From the NCBI GenBank assembly GCA_016711125.1, contig JADJTQ010000009.1:222001-286000 (forward strand): a stretch of DNA of 64,000 bases, written 5' to 3'. The first letter of the stretch is position 1. Each line of letters opens with the position of its first letter. Position numbers and translations under genes: made by a program. The stretch comes from Saprospiraceae bacterium (GTDB lineage: Bacteria > Bacteroidota > Bacteroidia > Chitinophagales > Saprospiraceae). Below, one piece after another: positions 19,828 through 29,049 of this stretch. The notes under the pieces were generated by a model that worked only from the letters and a program-made list of their open reading frames with translations, did not search any database and was not told the DNA's origin.

Positions 19828-20358
19828 ATGAATACGATGAAGGAACAAAAAAGAGATATCCAGACAGTCACTACGGAAGGGAAACCTGTCGGTCTGTTAC
19901 CCGAAGGAGTCACCTTTAAAGAACTGTCTACTCAGATCGATGAAAGAGGATCGGTCTGTGAATTATTTGATAGTCGATGGGACTGGCATCCGGATCCTTT
20001 AGTTTTTTCCTATTTATTTACCGTCCGGCCAGAAATGATTAAGGGCTGGGGAATGCACATGCAACATGAAGACCGCTATTTACTATTATTGGGAGAAATG
20101 GAAGTTGTCTTGTATGATGCCCGGGAAGATTCACCCACAAATGGATTGGTGGCAAAAGTAGTGTTGTCTGAATACAACCGTCGATTAATGAACATTCCAG
20201 CGGGTATTTGGCACGCGGATCATAATATTGGTCAAAAGGAAGCATTCGTCGTCAATTTTCCGACAATCTGTTATGATCACACCAATCCCGATAAATATCG
20301 GCTACCCGTGGATACGGACCAGATCCCTTACTCTTTTGTAAATCCAAGTGGCTGGTAA
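19828..20358 (+). CDS. RmlC-like cupin, dTDP-4-dehydrorhamnose 3,5-epimerase-related
   Basis: 176 residues from the ATG at 19828; longer starts in the same frame run through the previous gene and are unlikely. VTFKELSTQIDERGSVCELFD, GWGMHMQHEDRYLLLLGEMEVVLYDAR and NIPAGIWHADHNIG give the double-stranded beta-helix with histidines at the expected positions. NFPTICYDHTNPDKYRLPVDTDQIPYSF is the characteristic tail of dTDP-4-dehydrorhamnose 3,5-epimerase relatives. The glycosyltransferase gene that follows overlaps it by 11 bp, so a role in making or tailoring a nucleotide-activated sugar for a surface glycan is likely. Other rhamnose-pathway genes are absent. Confidence 0.85.
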   Translation: MNTMKEQKRDIQTVTTEGKPVGLLPEGVTFKELSTQIDERGSVCELFDSRWDWHPDPLVFSYLFTVRPEMIKGWGMHMQHEDRYLLLLGEMEVVLYDAREDSPTNGLVAKVVLSEYNRRLMNIPAGIWHADHNIGQKEAFVVNFPTICYDHTNPDKYRLPVDTDQIPYSFVNPSGW

Positions 20359-21651
20359 GGCGGTGGACCCCAATACACGAAATGTAAAGTTATCCATTAT
20401 CCTGCCCACCCACAACCGGGCCGATGTCATTGCATTTGCCATCAGATCTGTTCTGTATCAGAGTTTTCAAGACTATGAATTACTGATCGTTGGAGATGGG
20501 TGCACTGACCAGACAGTACAGGTAGTCAAAGAGTTTGATGATCCCCGGATCCAGTGGCTTGACCTGCCTAAGGCTCCCTATTTTGGATATGCCAATCGCA
20601 ATATTGCCTTCAAGGAGGCCAAGGGAGATTATATCGGGTTTATGGCACATGATGATATTATCTTGCCCGATCATTTTGAACTGCTGGTCAGCCACTTGGA
20701 AGACAATCCACAACTGGAGCTGGCTTATAGCCGACCTGGATGGGTGACGCGAGATGGCTATATTTTTGGAATCGAATTTAATCTTCTTAATCAGTCAACA
20801 AGAATTGCCTTTTTGCAAAGACGTCATAATGCCCTCCCAGCTTCTTGTGTGGTGCATAGAAAATCCTGTTTTGAAAAATATGGTTACTGGAATGCAGATT
20901 TACCAGTCGTGGGGATTGGGATATGTGGATCCGAATCATTTCCAGTGGAAGTGGGGATCATTTTGATTTTTTACCAGAAGTGACCTGTCTGCATTTTGTG
21001 GCCATTTGGAAAAAAGACGTAAATAGTGGCATAGCTGAAACCCTACATTGGCGCGCACTGTATGAATCAGGAATCGAAATACCACCAATATTACAACAAT
21101 ATATACCAGAAGGTAAAAGTGAACAAGAGGTTTTCTGGAAGGAGATCGAAAAAAACCCTATAGGTTGGTCTCGTCAACTTCGTAAATCCATTGGTAATAT
21201 GATGGATTTACGGATAGAAACATTAGTTAGTCAAAATCTGGATTTGCGTAGCCAGCTTCACCAATTGAGAGAGGATCAGGAGCAAATGGAAAAAAGAAAC
21301 TAAAGTCGAGAAGAACTAACCAGTATGAGGGATCTCATGGAACGACTGGTGCAGTCAAATCAGGAGCAAATGACTAGAGAGATCAAGATGAACCAAGATC
21401 TGACAAAAGTTACAAATCTCGTAGAACAATTAGGGCAGGTAAGTCATGATCTTCGCAAAGAAATGTTTGATTTGAAAAATGAGCTCCTCGGGCAACAGGA
21501 TGATCATCGACAGAAAGAAATTGAAAAGTTAGATAACCAAGTAAGTTCATTCAAGAAGGATCGGGAAGATATCTATCATTCGTATTCCTGGAAGATCGGC
21601 CGAACCATTACAAAATTGATCGATTTCTTATTCGGGTGGATCGTTAAATGA
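20348..21651 (+). CDS. GT2 glycosyltransferase with C-terminal coiled coil, broken
   Basis: Starts at a GTG overlapping the upstream cupin by 11 bp. The GT-A domain is clear: LSIILPTHNRADVIAFAIRS, LLIVGDGCTDQT, ANRNIAFKEAKGDYIGFMAHDD (the DxD-like metal site) and ALPASCVVHRKSCFEKYGYW. Near 20904 one base is missing; the next frame continues with DWDMWIRI and FLPEVTCLHF. An in-frame TAA at 21301-21303 then interrupts a coiled coil rich in Gln, Glu and Leu that resumes to 21651, ending HSYSWKIGRTITKLIDFLFG. That SWKIGR ending is typical of cell-surface glycan glycosyltransferases. Reading the TAA as CAA (Gln) gives a seamless heptad pattern. Full length would be about 434 residues. Confidence 0.78.
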
Positions 21652-21652
21652 T

Positions 21653-21690
21653 TGTAGATTGCTGATCGTAGATTGTGGGATTCGAATTTA
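21653..21690. repeat. Dispersed repeat R3, copy A
   Basis: GATTGTAGATTGCTGATCGT followed by AGATTGTGGGA. The reverse complement occurs at about 53727-53756. Both lie at gene ends: here just past the glycosyltransferase stop, there just past a minus-strand membrane-protein stop. The remaining bases to 21767 hold nothing recognised. Confidence 0.65.
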
Positions 21691-21767
21691 AAGGGATTCC
21701 CAAGCCTGAAGGGATTGGCAAGCCCGCTTGGAATTTCTGATCTGAGATGAAATTCGCGATTACGACA

Positions 21768-23506
21768 TCATTCACTTCTAACCAATTTAACTTCCACACT
21801 AAACGGCAAAATAAACACTGCATTGTCGGGCTCGTACCACGTTTCCAAACGATAATTGCCGATAGGTATAAAAACATTCTGTAGACTGACTTCTTTCCGA
21901 TCTGAATCGGATATTTTCTTGGTGTATTCCAGGGGTTTCAAATTAAGTCTTATTTTACCCGTGCCAGAAAAGTTATTCAAAAAAGAATAATTAAATTCAT
22001 AAAAACCCGCTCTAGCAACTTCAACATCCCAATATCCGTATATGCTATCCTGGGCCCAAATACCTGGCTGACCCTTGGCGTCATTGCGATTTAATAGAGT
22101 GGAGTTTTCCTTGTCGTTTCCAATCACAATTAACGGCTTTGCAGTGATCGGCCACACCTCATTTTTGATCCAGTCGTCGAGATTCAGCTTTAATTTTTTC
22201 GCTTCGGTGATGTGTGTCTTGATTAAATTATTTTGCTCGAAAGGGTCTTCCCGAAGATTAAATAATTTAAAATTTTCAAGGAACATCATAGTCCACTTGC
22301 CCGATCAATTTAAAATCTCCCTGACGTACAGCCATATTTTGATAGGGCGTGAGGTAGCCACGAGTCCAGTGATGATAGATGGATCGGGTTTCAAAATCAG
22401 TTTGATTATTTTGCAGTAGAGGATGTAGACTGAGGCCGTCTATTTTATGGTGATACTTGATTTTGCAGACTTGCATGATGGTGGGAAATAAATCCATATG
22501 CGCCGTCGGTGCACTAATTCGTTCCTGGCTGTTTTGTCTGGGATAAATAAGCATTGGTACCCTGACTCCGCCTTCATTACGGTGCCTTTGGTGTCTCGAA
22601 AACCAGCGTTATATCTCCGTTGCTGCGGTCCATTATCCGTGAGAAAAAAAATCAGGGTATTTTCCATCAATCCATTTTCTTCGAGACTTTTAAGCAGTTG
22701 ATTTACATTGTCATCGACATTTTCAACCATGGCGTAGACCCGTCGGGCATCTTCTTGATCCTTGTCAGTCATTGGTGGTATAGGATAACCTTTTTGAGTA
22801 AAATAGGTTGACTCCAGCGCCAGGTCTTTGTATTTATTATAATATTCCTCCGGTACTTCCAGGGAGTGTGCGGAGCATTAAAGGCCAGGTAGGCAAAAAA
22901 GGGTTTGGACTTATTTTTCAGAATAAAATCAATGGCTTCATTGGTAAACACATCAGAGCAATAACCTCTTGTTTCGACCAGCTGATTATTTTTCCAAAGG
23001 GTAGCATCAAAATAGGATTGTTCTTTAAAGTAAGTATTCGCATCGCCCACCTGTGCCATCCCTCCCGCATTGTGCACCAGCGAATGTTGAAACCCTTGCT
23101 CCGAGGGCCGGTTAGGATAGGTGTCGCCCAAATGCCATTTGCCAAAAATTCCAGTAGTATAGCCATTGGCTGAGAGCATTTCGGCTATGGTAATTTCTTT
23201 GGTGTCCATGATCGCACCTCCATTGTAAGTGTCATAAACTCCGGTACGAATTGATTGCCGGCCCGTCATGAGGCTGGAGCGGGTAGGGGCACATACTGGA
23301 GAAACATAGAAATTGGTAAACAATGTTCCCTCCGTAGCAAGCCGGTCAATGGTAGGAGTCTGCACGTACGGATTACCCGTAAAACCAAAATCTCCATAAC
23401 CCTGATCGTCAGTCATGATCAGGATGATATTGGGTCGCGTCGAAGTCTGTGCAAATGCAAAGAGGGTTAGAAGAATCAGAGATAGGAGTATACAAGATCG
23501 AATCAT
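21768..23506 (-). CDS. Secreted arylsulfatase (S1 family), three frameshifts
   Basis: About 578 residues over four frame segments. The N-terminus is a signal peptide (LILLTLFAFAQ). RPNIILIMTDDQGYGDFG supplies the metal-binding Asp pair, and SPVCAPTRSSLMTGR is the sulfatase signature whose Cys becomes formylglycine. GIFGKWHLGD and FFAYLAFNAPHTP follow. Breaks lie near 22863 (GGG run), 22579 and 22281. Neighbouring frames restore LEVPEEYYNKYKD, then NEGGVRVPMLIYPRQ, then LENFKLFNLREDP. The C-terminal third (GYWDVEVARAGFYEFN) is a beta domain seen in some Bacteroidota sulfatases. It likely desulfates an algal or animal polysaccharide in the periplasm or outside. It requires a formylglycine-generating enzyme, which is not in the window. 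Confidence 0.88.
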
Positions 23507-24094
23507 GCCTGTGTATGTTTAATGCTGAGAGATTTTGAAGTTAGGAATTTTCTGAAGATTGGGGGGGAGGCTGCTCTCCCTAATGCCGATTTGTGGTCAG
23601 GCGAAACTATTTGCTTATGCAAACGAACAAAATCTACTCAAATTTACCTATGCATCCTGACAAAAAATGGATGCATTTACCTATGCATTCATACAAGTGG
23701 TATCAATACATCGACAGATGTCCACATGATATAGCTGTTCGTTTTTATGGTGGATCCTTTCGTATTGATGACCTTATGACCGGAAAGGCAAATCATATAG
23801 ATTAATAAACATGCCCTATTTCGTAGCAGGATGGTTGGCTGAATATCTGGATTGGTTTTTAGGAAGTGATCGGAAATAAAGCAAATTCAGTTACAATACT
23901 TTTTTTATCCAATCATCAATCTCTGGGTCTCCTGGACCGACCTTGAAACCTCCCTATTGCTATCAAATTCAAATTTTCTGACATCACCATGTCATGCTTT
24001 AAGAATTATATATTTCGAATTCGATTTTATACTCAGTGTAATGTCAAGTACGATGAGTGATCCGGTATTGAGATTCACAAAAGAATAGTGATTA
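23507..24094. other. 588-bp intergenic region with a short direct repeat
   Basis: Upstream of the sulfatase and downstream of the peroxidase (both minus strand). ATTTACCTATGCAT occurs twice (23642-23655 and 23675-23688), separated by a TGACAAAAAATGG spacer. This is a possible site for a regulator of the sulfatase, whose start is about 140 bp away. The short open frames here have no recognisable content. A 22-codon frame at 23811-23879 (MPYFVAGWLAEYLDWFLG) could be the tail of a lost gene. Confidence 0.5.
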
Positions 24095-26431
24095 CTATTT
24101 GGCTGCACTACCCCGCCAGGAATTTCCTTTTATCGACGGGTCAAATGCCCGTAATGGATGTCTTTGGGGATCGAGCAACTCATCTTCATCCCATGGTTCG
24201 AAAGCATTACTTATATTGGATAATCCTGTTTTTGCCAGATCGGGATAATGTCTCAAAAGCACTGATTTTAGATTATTCCTGTCTATCCAGTCAAGGCCCG
24301 CCTGGGTATAATATTCAGCAGTATAGCAACTGGTATAAAAGCGGTCAGCCTGCAAACGCCTCGTTGCATTTAAAAGGAAAATTTGAAAGATGGTTTCTCC
24401 GAAAGCAAAACCTTGAGGTCTATGTTCCTCGGCCAGCCCACCAATCATCAAGTCAATTAATTCGACATCATTTTGGTACGCTTCCTTCAATAAGCGAATG
24501 TGTTCAGCATTAGTAGACAGATCTTCAAAACACTTAATAGGATTCAAGCCCATTGCTCGTCTGAAAGCATTATATCTTGGCACTCCCCGCTCACGTGCGC
24601 GTAAAATATCAACTGCGCCCAGATCATAGACGGGATTTCCCGGGATACTCAATTCCTGCATGAACCTGGGATAATTATTGAGAACAAGTTGTCCAGGATT
24701 TTGCGAACCAAACGAGTAGAATAGATTGGGCATACCAAACCGGTCGGTGCATTTACCTGAAGCGGCCTGGCGAGTATTGGCGATGGGTAGGTCGACGATT
24801 TCGTTACTGATGAGATCCCGGATTTTCAGAGATTCCGGTAGCAGGCTGTGCATTCGGTATACTTCAACAAATTCTTGAGTTAGTCCAAAAGGTGAACCAT
24901 GTTTTTCAGTTGCGTTGCCAAGAATTCCACCTAATTCAGGATTACTCACCTTAAGGGAACCCACCGTTTTCTTATGTTCGGATGCGTTGAACCAGCTGGA
25001 AAGCAGGCCATACCAGTTTGATAGAATACCCTGGTACAATGCTTTGTTCGGATTAATGGCAGCATTCCATTCCAGACTATGAATCTTGGCCATTAGTGCC
25101 GCATTAATCAATCTTGTGGTGTGAAAAAGTTGGTTGTCATCCCAGCTGGGATATTTCTGCTGCAGATGATCGCAAATGGCATTATGTTCATTGACAAACA
25201 GCGTATGCATCATACTCAGTCCCACCCACCAATTACGCACAAATCCGGTTTCCTCAATACCCTTTTTATCCCTGGGTAAGAGACCATTTTGCAAAATTCT
25301 GAGTTTGCCATTTTGGCCGGATCTTAGCCAATCCAATGTCCTTTGATCGTTACCATATACTTGCGAGCCATCCCACCAATGGGTGCATTCGTTTAAGTAA
25401 GTGTTTTGAGTATCTTCTTCGATCCGCCATGGATCACTTTGGTTTTTACCAACAAATAGCTTGCTTTGCCAAAATTTTTTCCTGGCCGGGTCATCAAGCG
25501 CCAGGGGAATTTCATGGACTTCATCAGTTGTGACCTCACCATAACTAATCCAGTCATGATTTTGAAATTGTATCCATGCCACGGAAAGCATATTTAGGAA
25601 GGGCACTTCCTTCATCGGCCCTTTACGAGTCAAAAAAGTTAAGCTTAATTGACGAGGATTGGGAATCATCAATAACTGCGTTTCGTCAATGTTTAAGTCT
25701 TGCGGAGTATTCCTTAAAAAACGTGTTCGAGCCGCACCTTCAAGTGGATTTTCCAGGTTGTTCCAACTACCATTGGCAGTGCGAAATCGCACGGCCTCTT
25801 CTGGTACAGGAACATTTTTGGGATCGATGAAGCCAACTAAATGATTGGGTGGATAGGTGGAAATCAAATTCAATTTATTGAGCCTGTTTCGCATATAACC
25901 CAAGATCAATACACCAAGAAAAAGAGGTCTGCGATACCAGTTGGTCCAGATCTTGTCCCGATAACCCATCAGTTTGCCACTTGTCCAGGTAATTCCATCA
26001 ACGAGATAGGAAAGCATAAAACCTGACCCTTGACCGGTAGCTCGTCTAAGTTGATTCAATGGGTTTTGAGCGATATTGTCTTGATTTGACGAATCGACTT
26101 TAAGTTCTCGAGGTTGAAAAGGAACCTGTTTTTTTTCTTCAGAGAAGAAATACACTTCCGGAGTAAATTGATTGACTTCAGAAATCATATTAGCTTCCGA
26201 TCTTTCCAGCATTTCCTGAAGCTCCCTATTGTCTGGATCTAATTTGAGGGCTTGTTTGTAATGTTCAAAGGCCGTTTCGTATTCTTCCATAAGGAAAAAA
26301 CACCGAGCCTTGGTAGCTATTGATTCGGACGAAGGCTCAGTGTCCTCGAGTATAACTAGCGCCTCTTTAAATCGTCTGTTTTCGATGAGGGTTCTTATTT
26401 CCTGATGTATCAATGGACTTTGTTTGATCAT
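24095..26431 (-). CDS. TPR plus cyclooxygenase-like animal haem peroxidase
   Basis: 778 residues, unbroken. Residues 1-75 form two TPR-like helical repeats (RFKEALVILEDTEPS, YETAFEHYKQALKLDPDNREL). The rest is an animal-type haem peroxidase. His292 in FQNHDWISYG fits the distal haem His; MHTLFVNEHNAICDHL is the conserved helix. Tyr525 and His528 in VYRMHSLLP fit the catalytic Tyr and proximal His, spaced Y-x-x-H as in prostaglandin synthase and plant alpha-dioxygenase. That pairing indicates tyrosyl-radical fatty-acid oxygenation rather than simple peroxidation. No signal peptide is seen, so it is probably cytoplasmic or membrane-associated. The TPR fusion is unusual. The downstream genes are unrelated. 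A conserved Tyr does not prove dioxygenase activity. Confidence 0.88.
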   Translation of the reverse strand: MIKQSPLIHQEIRTLIENRRFKEALVILEDTEPSSESIATKARCFFLMEEYETAFEHYKQALKLDPDNRELQEMLERSEANMISEVNQFTPEVYFFSEEKKQVPFQPRELKVDSSNQDNIAQNPLNQLRRATGQGSGFMLSYLVDGITWTSGKLMGYRDKIWTNWYRRPLFLGVLILGYMRNRLNKLNLISTYPPNHLVGFIDPKNVPVPEEAVRFRTANGSWNNLENPLEGAARTRFLRNTPQDLNIDETQLLMIPNPRQLSLTFLTRKGPMKEVPFLNMLSVAWIQFQNHDWISYGEVTTDEVHEIPLALDDPARKKFWQSKLFVGKNQSDPWRIEEDTQNTYLNECTHWWDGSQVYGNDQRTLDWLRSGQNGKLRILQNGLLPRDKKGIEETGFVRNWWVGLSMMHTLFVNEHNAICDHLQQKYPSWDDNQLFHTTRLINAALMAKIHSLEWNAAINPNKALYQGILSNWYGLLSSWFNASEHKKTVGSLKVSNPELGGILGNATEKHGSPFGLTQEFVEVYRMHSLLPESLKIRDLISNEIVDLPIANTRQAASGKCTDRFGMPNLFYSFGSQNPGQLVLNNYPRFMQELSIPGNPVYDLGAVDILRARERGVPRYNAFRRAMGLNPIKCFEDLSTNAEHIRLLKEAYQNDVELIDLMIGGLAEEHRPQGFAFGETIFQIFLLNATRRLQADRFYTSCYTAEYYTQAGLDWIDRNNLKSVLLRHYPDLAKTGLSNISNAFEPWDEDELLDPQRHPLRAFDPSIKGNSWRGSAAK

Positions 26432-26662
26432 TTTCTCATTGGCTTTATCACTTCGCCATCTTCATTTCCAAAATTACCAAATGTTATCTGAGTGTGAATC
26501 ACCGAAAACAGTGATTCCGTTTTTTAGTAGTACAGCATGATCAATGATCATGGGATACCGCCCATTGTCTATAACATTCGTTAAATTGGCTCAAACTATC
26601 GGAAGGGTCATTTATTTTTTGAATGTGATAAATGACGGTTATCAACCAAATTGAAAGTTTTT

Positions 26663-27118
26663 ATGAGTAAGCCATTGATTTTAAAGAACCTGGAGGAGGT
26701 ATTGATAATTCTGGAAAAGATTAAAAATGCAAAGCACATTTCAGTGCAGGGCATCTGGGATCTGAACCAAAACCTGATACACTGTGCCCATAGTATTGAA
26801 TTTGCGTTGTCGGGATATCCATACAGTAAACCGCGAATTTTTCAAAAGACCATCGGGAAATTGGTGTTCAACTATTTTGACTGGAAAGGATTTATGCGAC
26901 ACGGCACAAATGATCTCATTCCAGGGGAGGATCATCTTGTCAATCTATCGGCGCAGAATGGTATTCAACAATTGGAAGAGGCCATTCTGAAATTTGATTC
27001 GTGTAATCGACCGCTGTGTCCGCATCGATTTTATGGTCAACTTTCTAAACAACAATACGCAAAAGCTCACACATTACATATCGCTAATCATTTGGAATTG
27101 ATCCAATTTTTGGATTAA
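26663..27118 (+). CDS. DUF1569 (DinB-like) protein
   Basis: 151 residues from the ATG at 26663 (an in-frame TTG lies 12 bases upstream). VQGIWDLNQNLIHCAHSIEFALSGYPYSKP, FQKTIGKLVFNYFDWKGFMRHG, NDLIPGED and HRFYGQLSKQQYAKAHTLHIANHLELI match DUF1569, a four-helix-bundle family of the DinB/YfiT clan. Conserved His residues (HCAHSIE near 46-50 and HTLHIANH near 139-145) are in the positions that bind metal in DinB-type bundles. Function unknown; related proteins are thiol-dependent metalloenzymes. It is a lone gene between long non-coding stretches. Family call is from memory. Confidence 0.78.
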   Translation: MSKPLILKNLEEVLIILEKIKNAKHISVQGIWDLNQNLIHCAHSIEFALSGYPYSKPRIFQKTIGKLVFNYFDWKGFMRHGTNDLIPGEDHLVNLSAQNGIQQLEEAILKFDSCNRPLCPHRFYGQLSKQQYAKAHTLHIANHLELIQFLD

Positions 27119-27641
27119 ACGGATGAAATATTGAATTTTTTTTGACATTGCTGTAATTACAATATTGTCAACACCAGCCTACTGTGAGTTTGATCACAGC
27201 CGTTTTTCCACCCCCTGCCCCCTCAAGGGGGATATTTTTTGTAACCCTTAATTAATTTCCATTAAGCCGAGAGAATCGCTACTTCCAAATTCCAATAGAT
27301 CTTTGATTCCGTGAATTCGCCTTTTCTATCTGAATTAGGTGCACAGGATTTAGATTAAAAGATCGTAGATCGATCTTGAGGTCTCTTGGTCACGTTTTCC
27401 CCCTTGAGGGGGCCAGGGGTGGACTTTTAATGACAAGCTCTGAAGTTCATTTATTCACTAAATGAAGTTTATCAGCATCAACATTTGAAGCTTTTTTAAA
27501 CTGGAGATGGAGTCAGGATTGATAAAATCGTGGGATCAATCTATAATTACCTGGTCACGTTTTCCCAATAGTAGTCAAGAGATTGGAATTACACACGTTT
27601 TTCCACCCCCTACCCCCTCAAGGGGGATATTTTTCGCTCAA
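27119..27641. repeat. Intergenic region with three CCCCCTCAAGGGGG-type elements
   Basis: Copies: 27201-27240 (CACCCCCTGCCCCCTCAAGG then GGGATATTTTTT), 27391-27425 in reverse orientation, and 27597-27636 in forward orientation. Two copies also share a GGTCACGTTTTCCC flank (27388 and 27552). The G/C stem followed by ATATTTTTT in the forward copies resembles an intrinsic terminator, suitable for the DUF1569 gene just upstream. No gene was recognised; the one open frame here crosses the repeat. Confidence 0.7.
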
Positions 27642-28745
27642 TCACCAACCCGTTATTTCTTTCAACTTATTGAAAAATTGATTTTTCCGTTCTGAATTGA
27701 TGCCCCAGTCTACCGGCACACTTTGATATCCGGATTTAAAATCTTCGCCATCCATCCGAAAATCGAAATAACCCCAAGAAGCATAAGCACCGATGGCTTG
27801 AAAAAAATTGTTGGTCTCGGCCTCAAAGTCAAAATGATCATCTTCATTAAAAATGATGGGCATGGGTTTGTACCCGCTCACCTGTCTGGTAAGCTTCACC
27901 ATTTCAGTAATTTGTTCGGGATCATGTACGCCGTTACCATGCAGGAGCAAGTAGTCGGCTCTGCCTACTACATTTTCTTTGGGTATCCGCCCTCCGTTAT
28001 AGCTTGTACTAACCGGGAAACGAAATCCATTGTTTTCTTTACTTTTTATTAGATCGATTAACTCGTGGATTCGATCCGCTTTAATAATATCACGGTCATA
28101 TTTATTATTGTCACATTCATTGGCAACCTCGATTAAAATATTTTGATATCCCTCGGTAATTAGCCAGTCAATTACATTTTCAGTTGCGTGAATCACCGCA
28201 TAATCATCTTTTAAATTCTGGTCTTGTCCGAAATAGAATAGTCCAAGGATAGGTACCATGCCCAATTCATCTGCTCGATCAAGTATCTTTTTCATTCGGG
28301 CCATATAATCCGGTCTTAATCTCCCATCCTCATAGTAAGCCGAATTGTACCAGTCGCTGTTGCCATATCCTACCGGACTGCCACCCTGTAGATTGATGGT
28401 AAATGATAGGAGACCATGGGCGTACCAACTATCCATGGCAGAAATGAACTCCTGAGTATTTCGGTCAGGATCCCATTTTTGCGTATCGGGATATTTCCAG
28501 TTTCCAACCGTTGTCGGATTAAGGTCGTCAAAAATACCTTGTACCATTCGGCTGTTAAAAAGGAGTCCTTCGATTCGGTTGCCGTTCCAGTAGCGTCCTT
28601 CATAGGTTTTTTTGCCATTGATTAAAAATGCTTCACCTTCTATCGACACTTTTGTTTTTTGAGTTGGCTGAAGAAAAGAAAGATTCAGCAGTACTGTCAC
28701 CAATATAAATATTGGGATGAAGAAGGCACGATGTGTTTTTATCAT
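27642..28745 (-). CDS. Secreted glycoside-hydrolase-like TIM barrel (clan GH-A type)
   Basis: 367 residues. A signal peptide or anchor spans residues about 8-24. A short beta segment (INGKKTYEGRYWNGNRIEGL) precedes a TIM barrel in which MDSWYAHGLLSFTINLQGGSP, DRADELGMVPILGLFYFG, GYQNILIEVANECDN and KPMPIIFNEDDHFD mark successive strands. The Asn-Glu of VANEC sits at strand 4, the position of the acid/base in clan GH-A enzymes, and the Glu of IIFNED at strand 7 suits the nucleophile. I do not recognise the CAZy family; GH5-like or GH140-like are possible. A role in polysaccharide breakdown fits the nearby sulfatase and exported PSD1 proteins. No defects were seen. Confidence 0.7.
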   Translation of the reverse strand: MIKTHRAFFIPIFILVTVLLNLSFLQPTQKTKVSIEGEAFLINGKKTYEGRYWNGNRIEGLLFNSRMVQGIFDDLNPTTVGNWKYPDTQKWDPDRNTQEFISAMDSWYAHGLLSFTINLQGGSPVGYGNSDWYNSAYYEDGRLRPDYMARMKKILDRADELGMVPILGLFYFGQDQNLKDDYAVIHATENVIDWLITEGYQNILIEVANECDNNKYDRDIIKADRIHELIDLIKSKENNGFRFPVSTSYNGGRIPKENVVGRADYLLLHGNGVHDPEQITEMVKLTRQVSGYKPMPIIFNEDDHFDFEAETNNFFQAIGAYASWGYFDFRMDGEDFKSGYQSVPVDWGINSERKNQFFNKLKEITGW

Positions 28746-29049
28746 TTTATGAATGTTTAGAAATTCGAAAACCAGCTTATTTTTATGTCCGTCTTGATGC
28801 GGTTATTTTTTATTTTAGTTTGTAAAGGGAATATAGAGAATCATTCTTTTTGTTAACCATTGTATGAGCAGCTTTGATCATCTAAAATAATTCAACATTG
28901 CATGATGTTAGATTTGGACTTCTTAGCGGGCAGCGTCACACAACGGCGTGGTAGCCGTCCCCGCCAACCACATTGCAGATACGAGGGGATGTCGGCGGGC
29001 ATGCACTCATCGACACATCATGAGATTTCAAAATGTAAGCGTATCATAC
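28746..29049. other. 304-bp intergenic region
   Basis: Contains the glycoside hydrolase promoter region and a GC-rich patch at about 28925-29010 (GCACACAACGGCGTGG-like, ACGAGGGGATGTCGGCGGGC) that differs in composition from its surroundings. It partly resembles the GTTGTTGGCGAGGACGC element at 53688. No gene was seen. Confidence 0.4.

Noticed and set aside
21158..21164. Extra CTATAGG half-site inside the glycosyltransferase gene
   Set aside because: Its partner arm is absent at the N4 spacing; a 7-mer occurs by chance in 64 kb.
23522..23805. Two overlapping 70-codon plus-strand frames
   Set aside because: Both are Met/Cys-rich readings of the ACCTATGCAT direct repeats and are not protein-like.
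27507..27695. 62-codon frame
   Set aside because: Crosses the CCCCCTCAAGGGGG repeat; no protein features.
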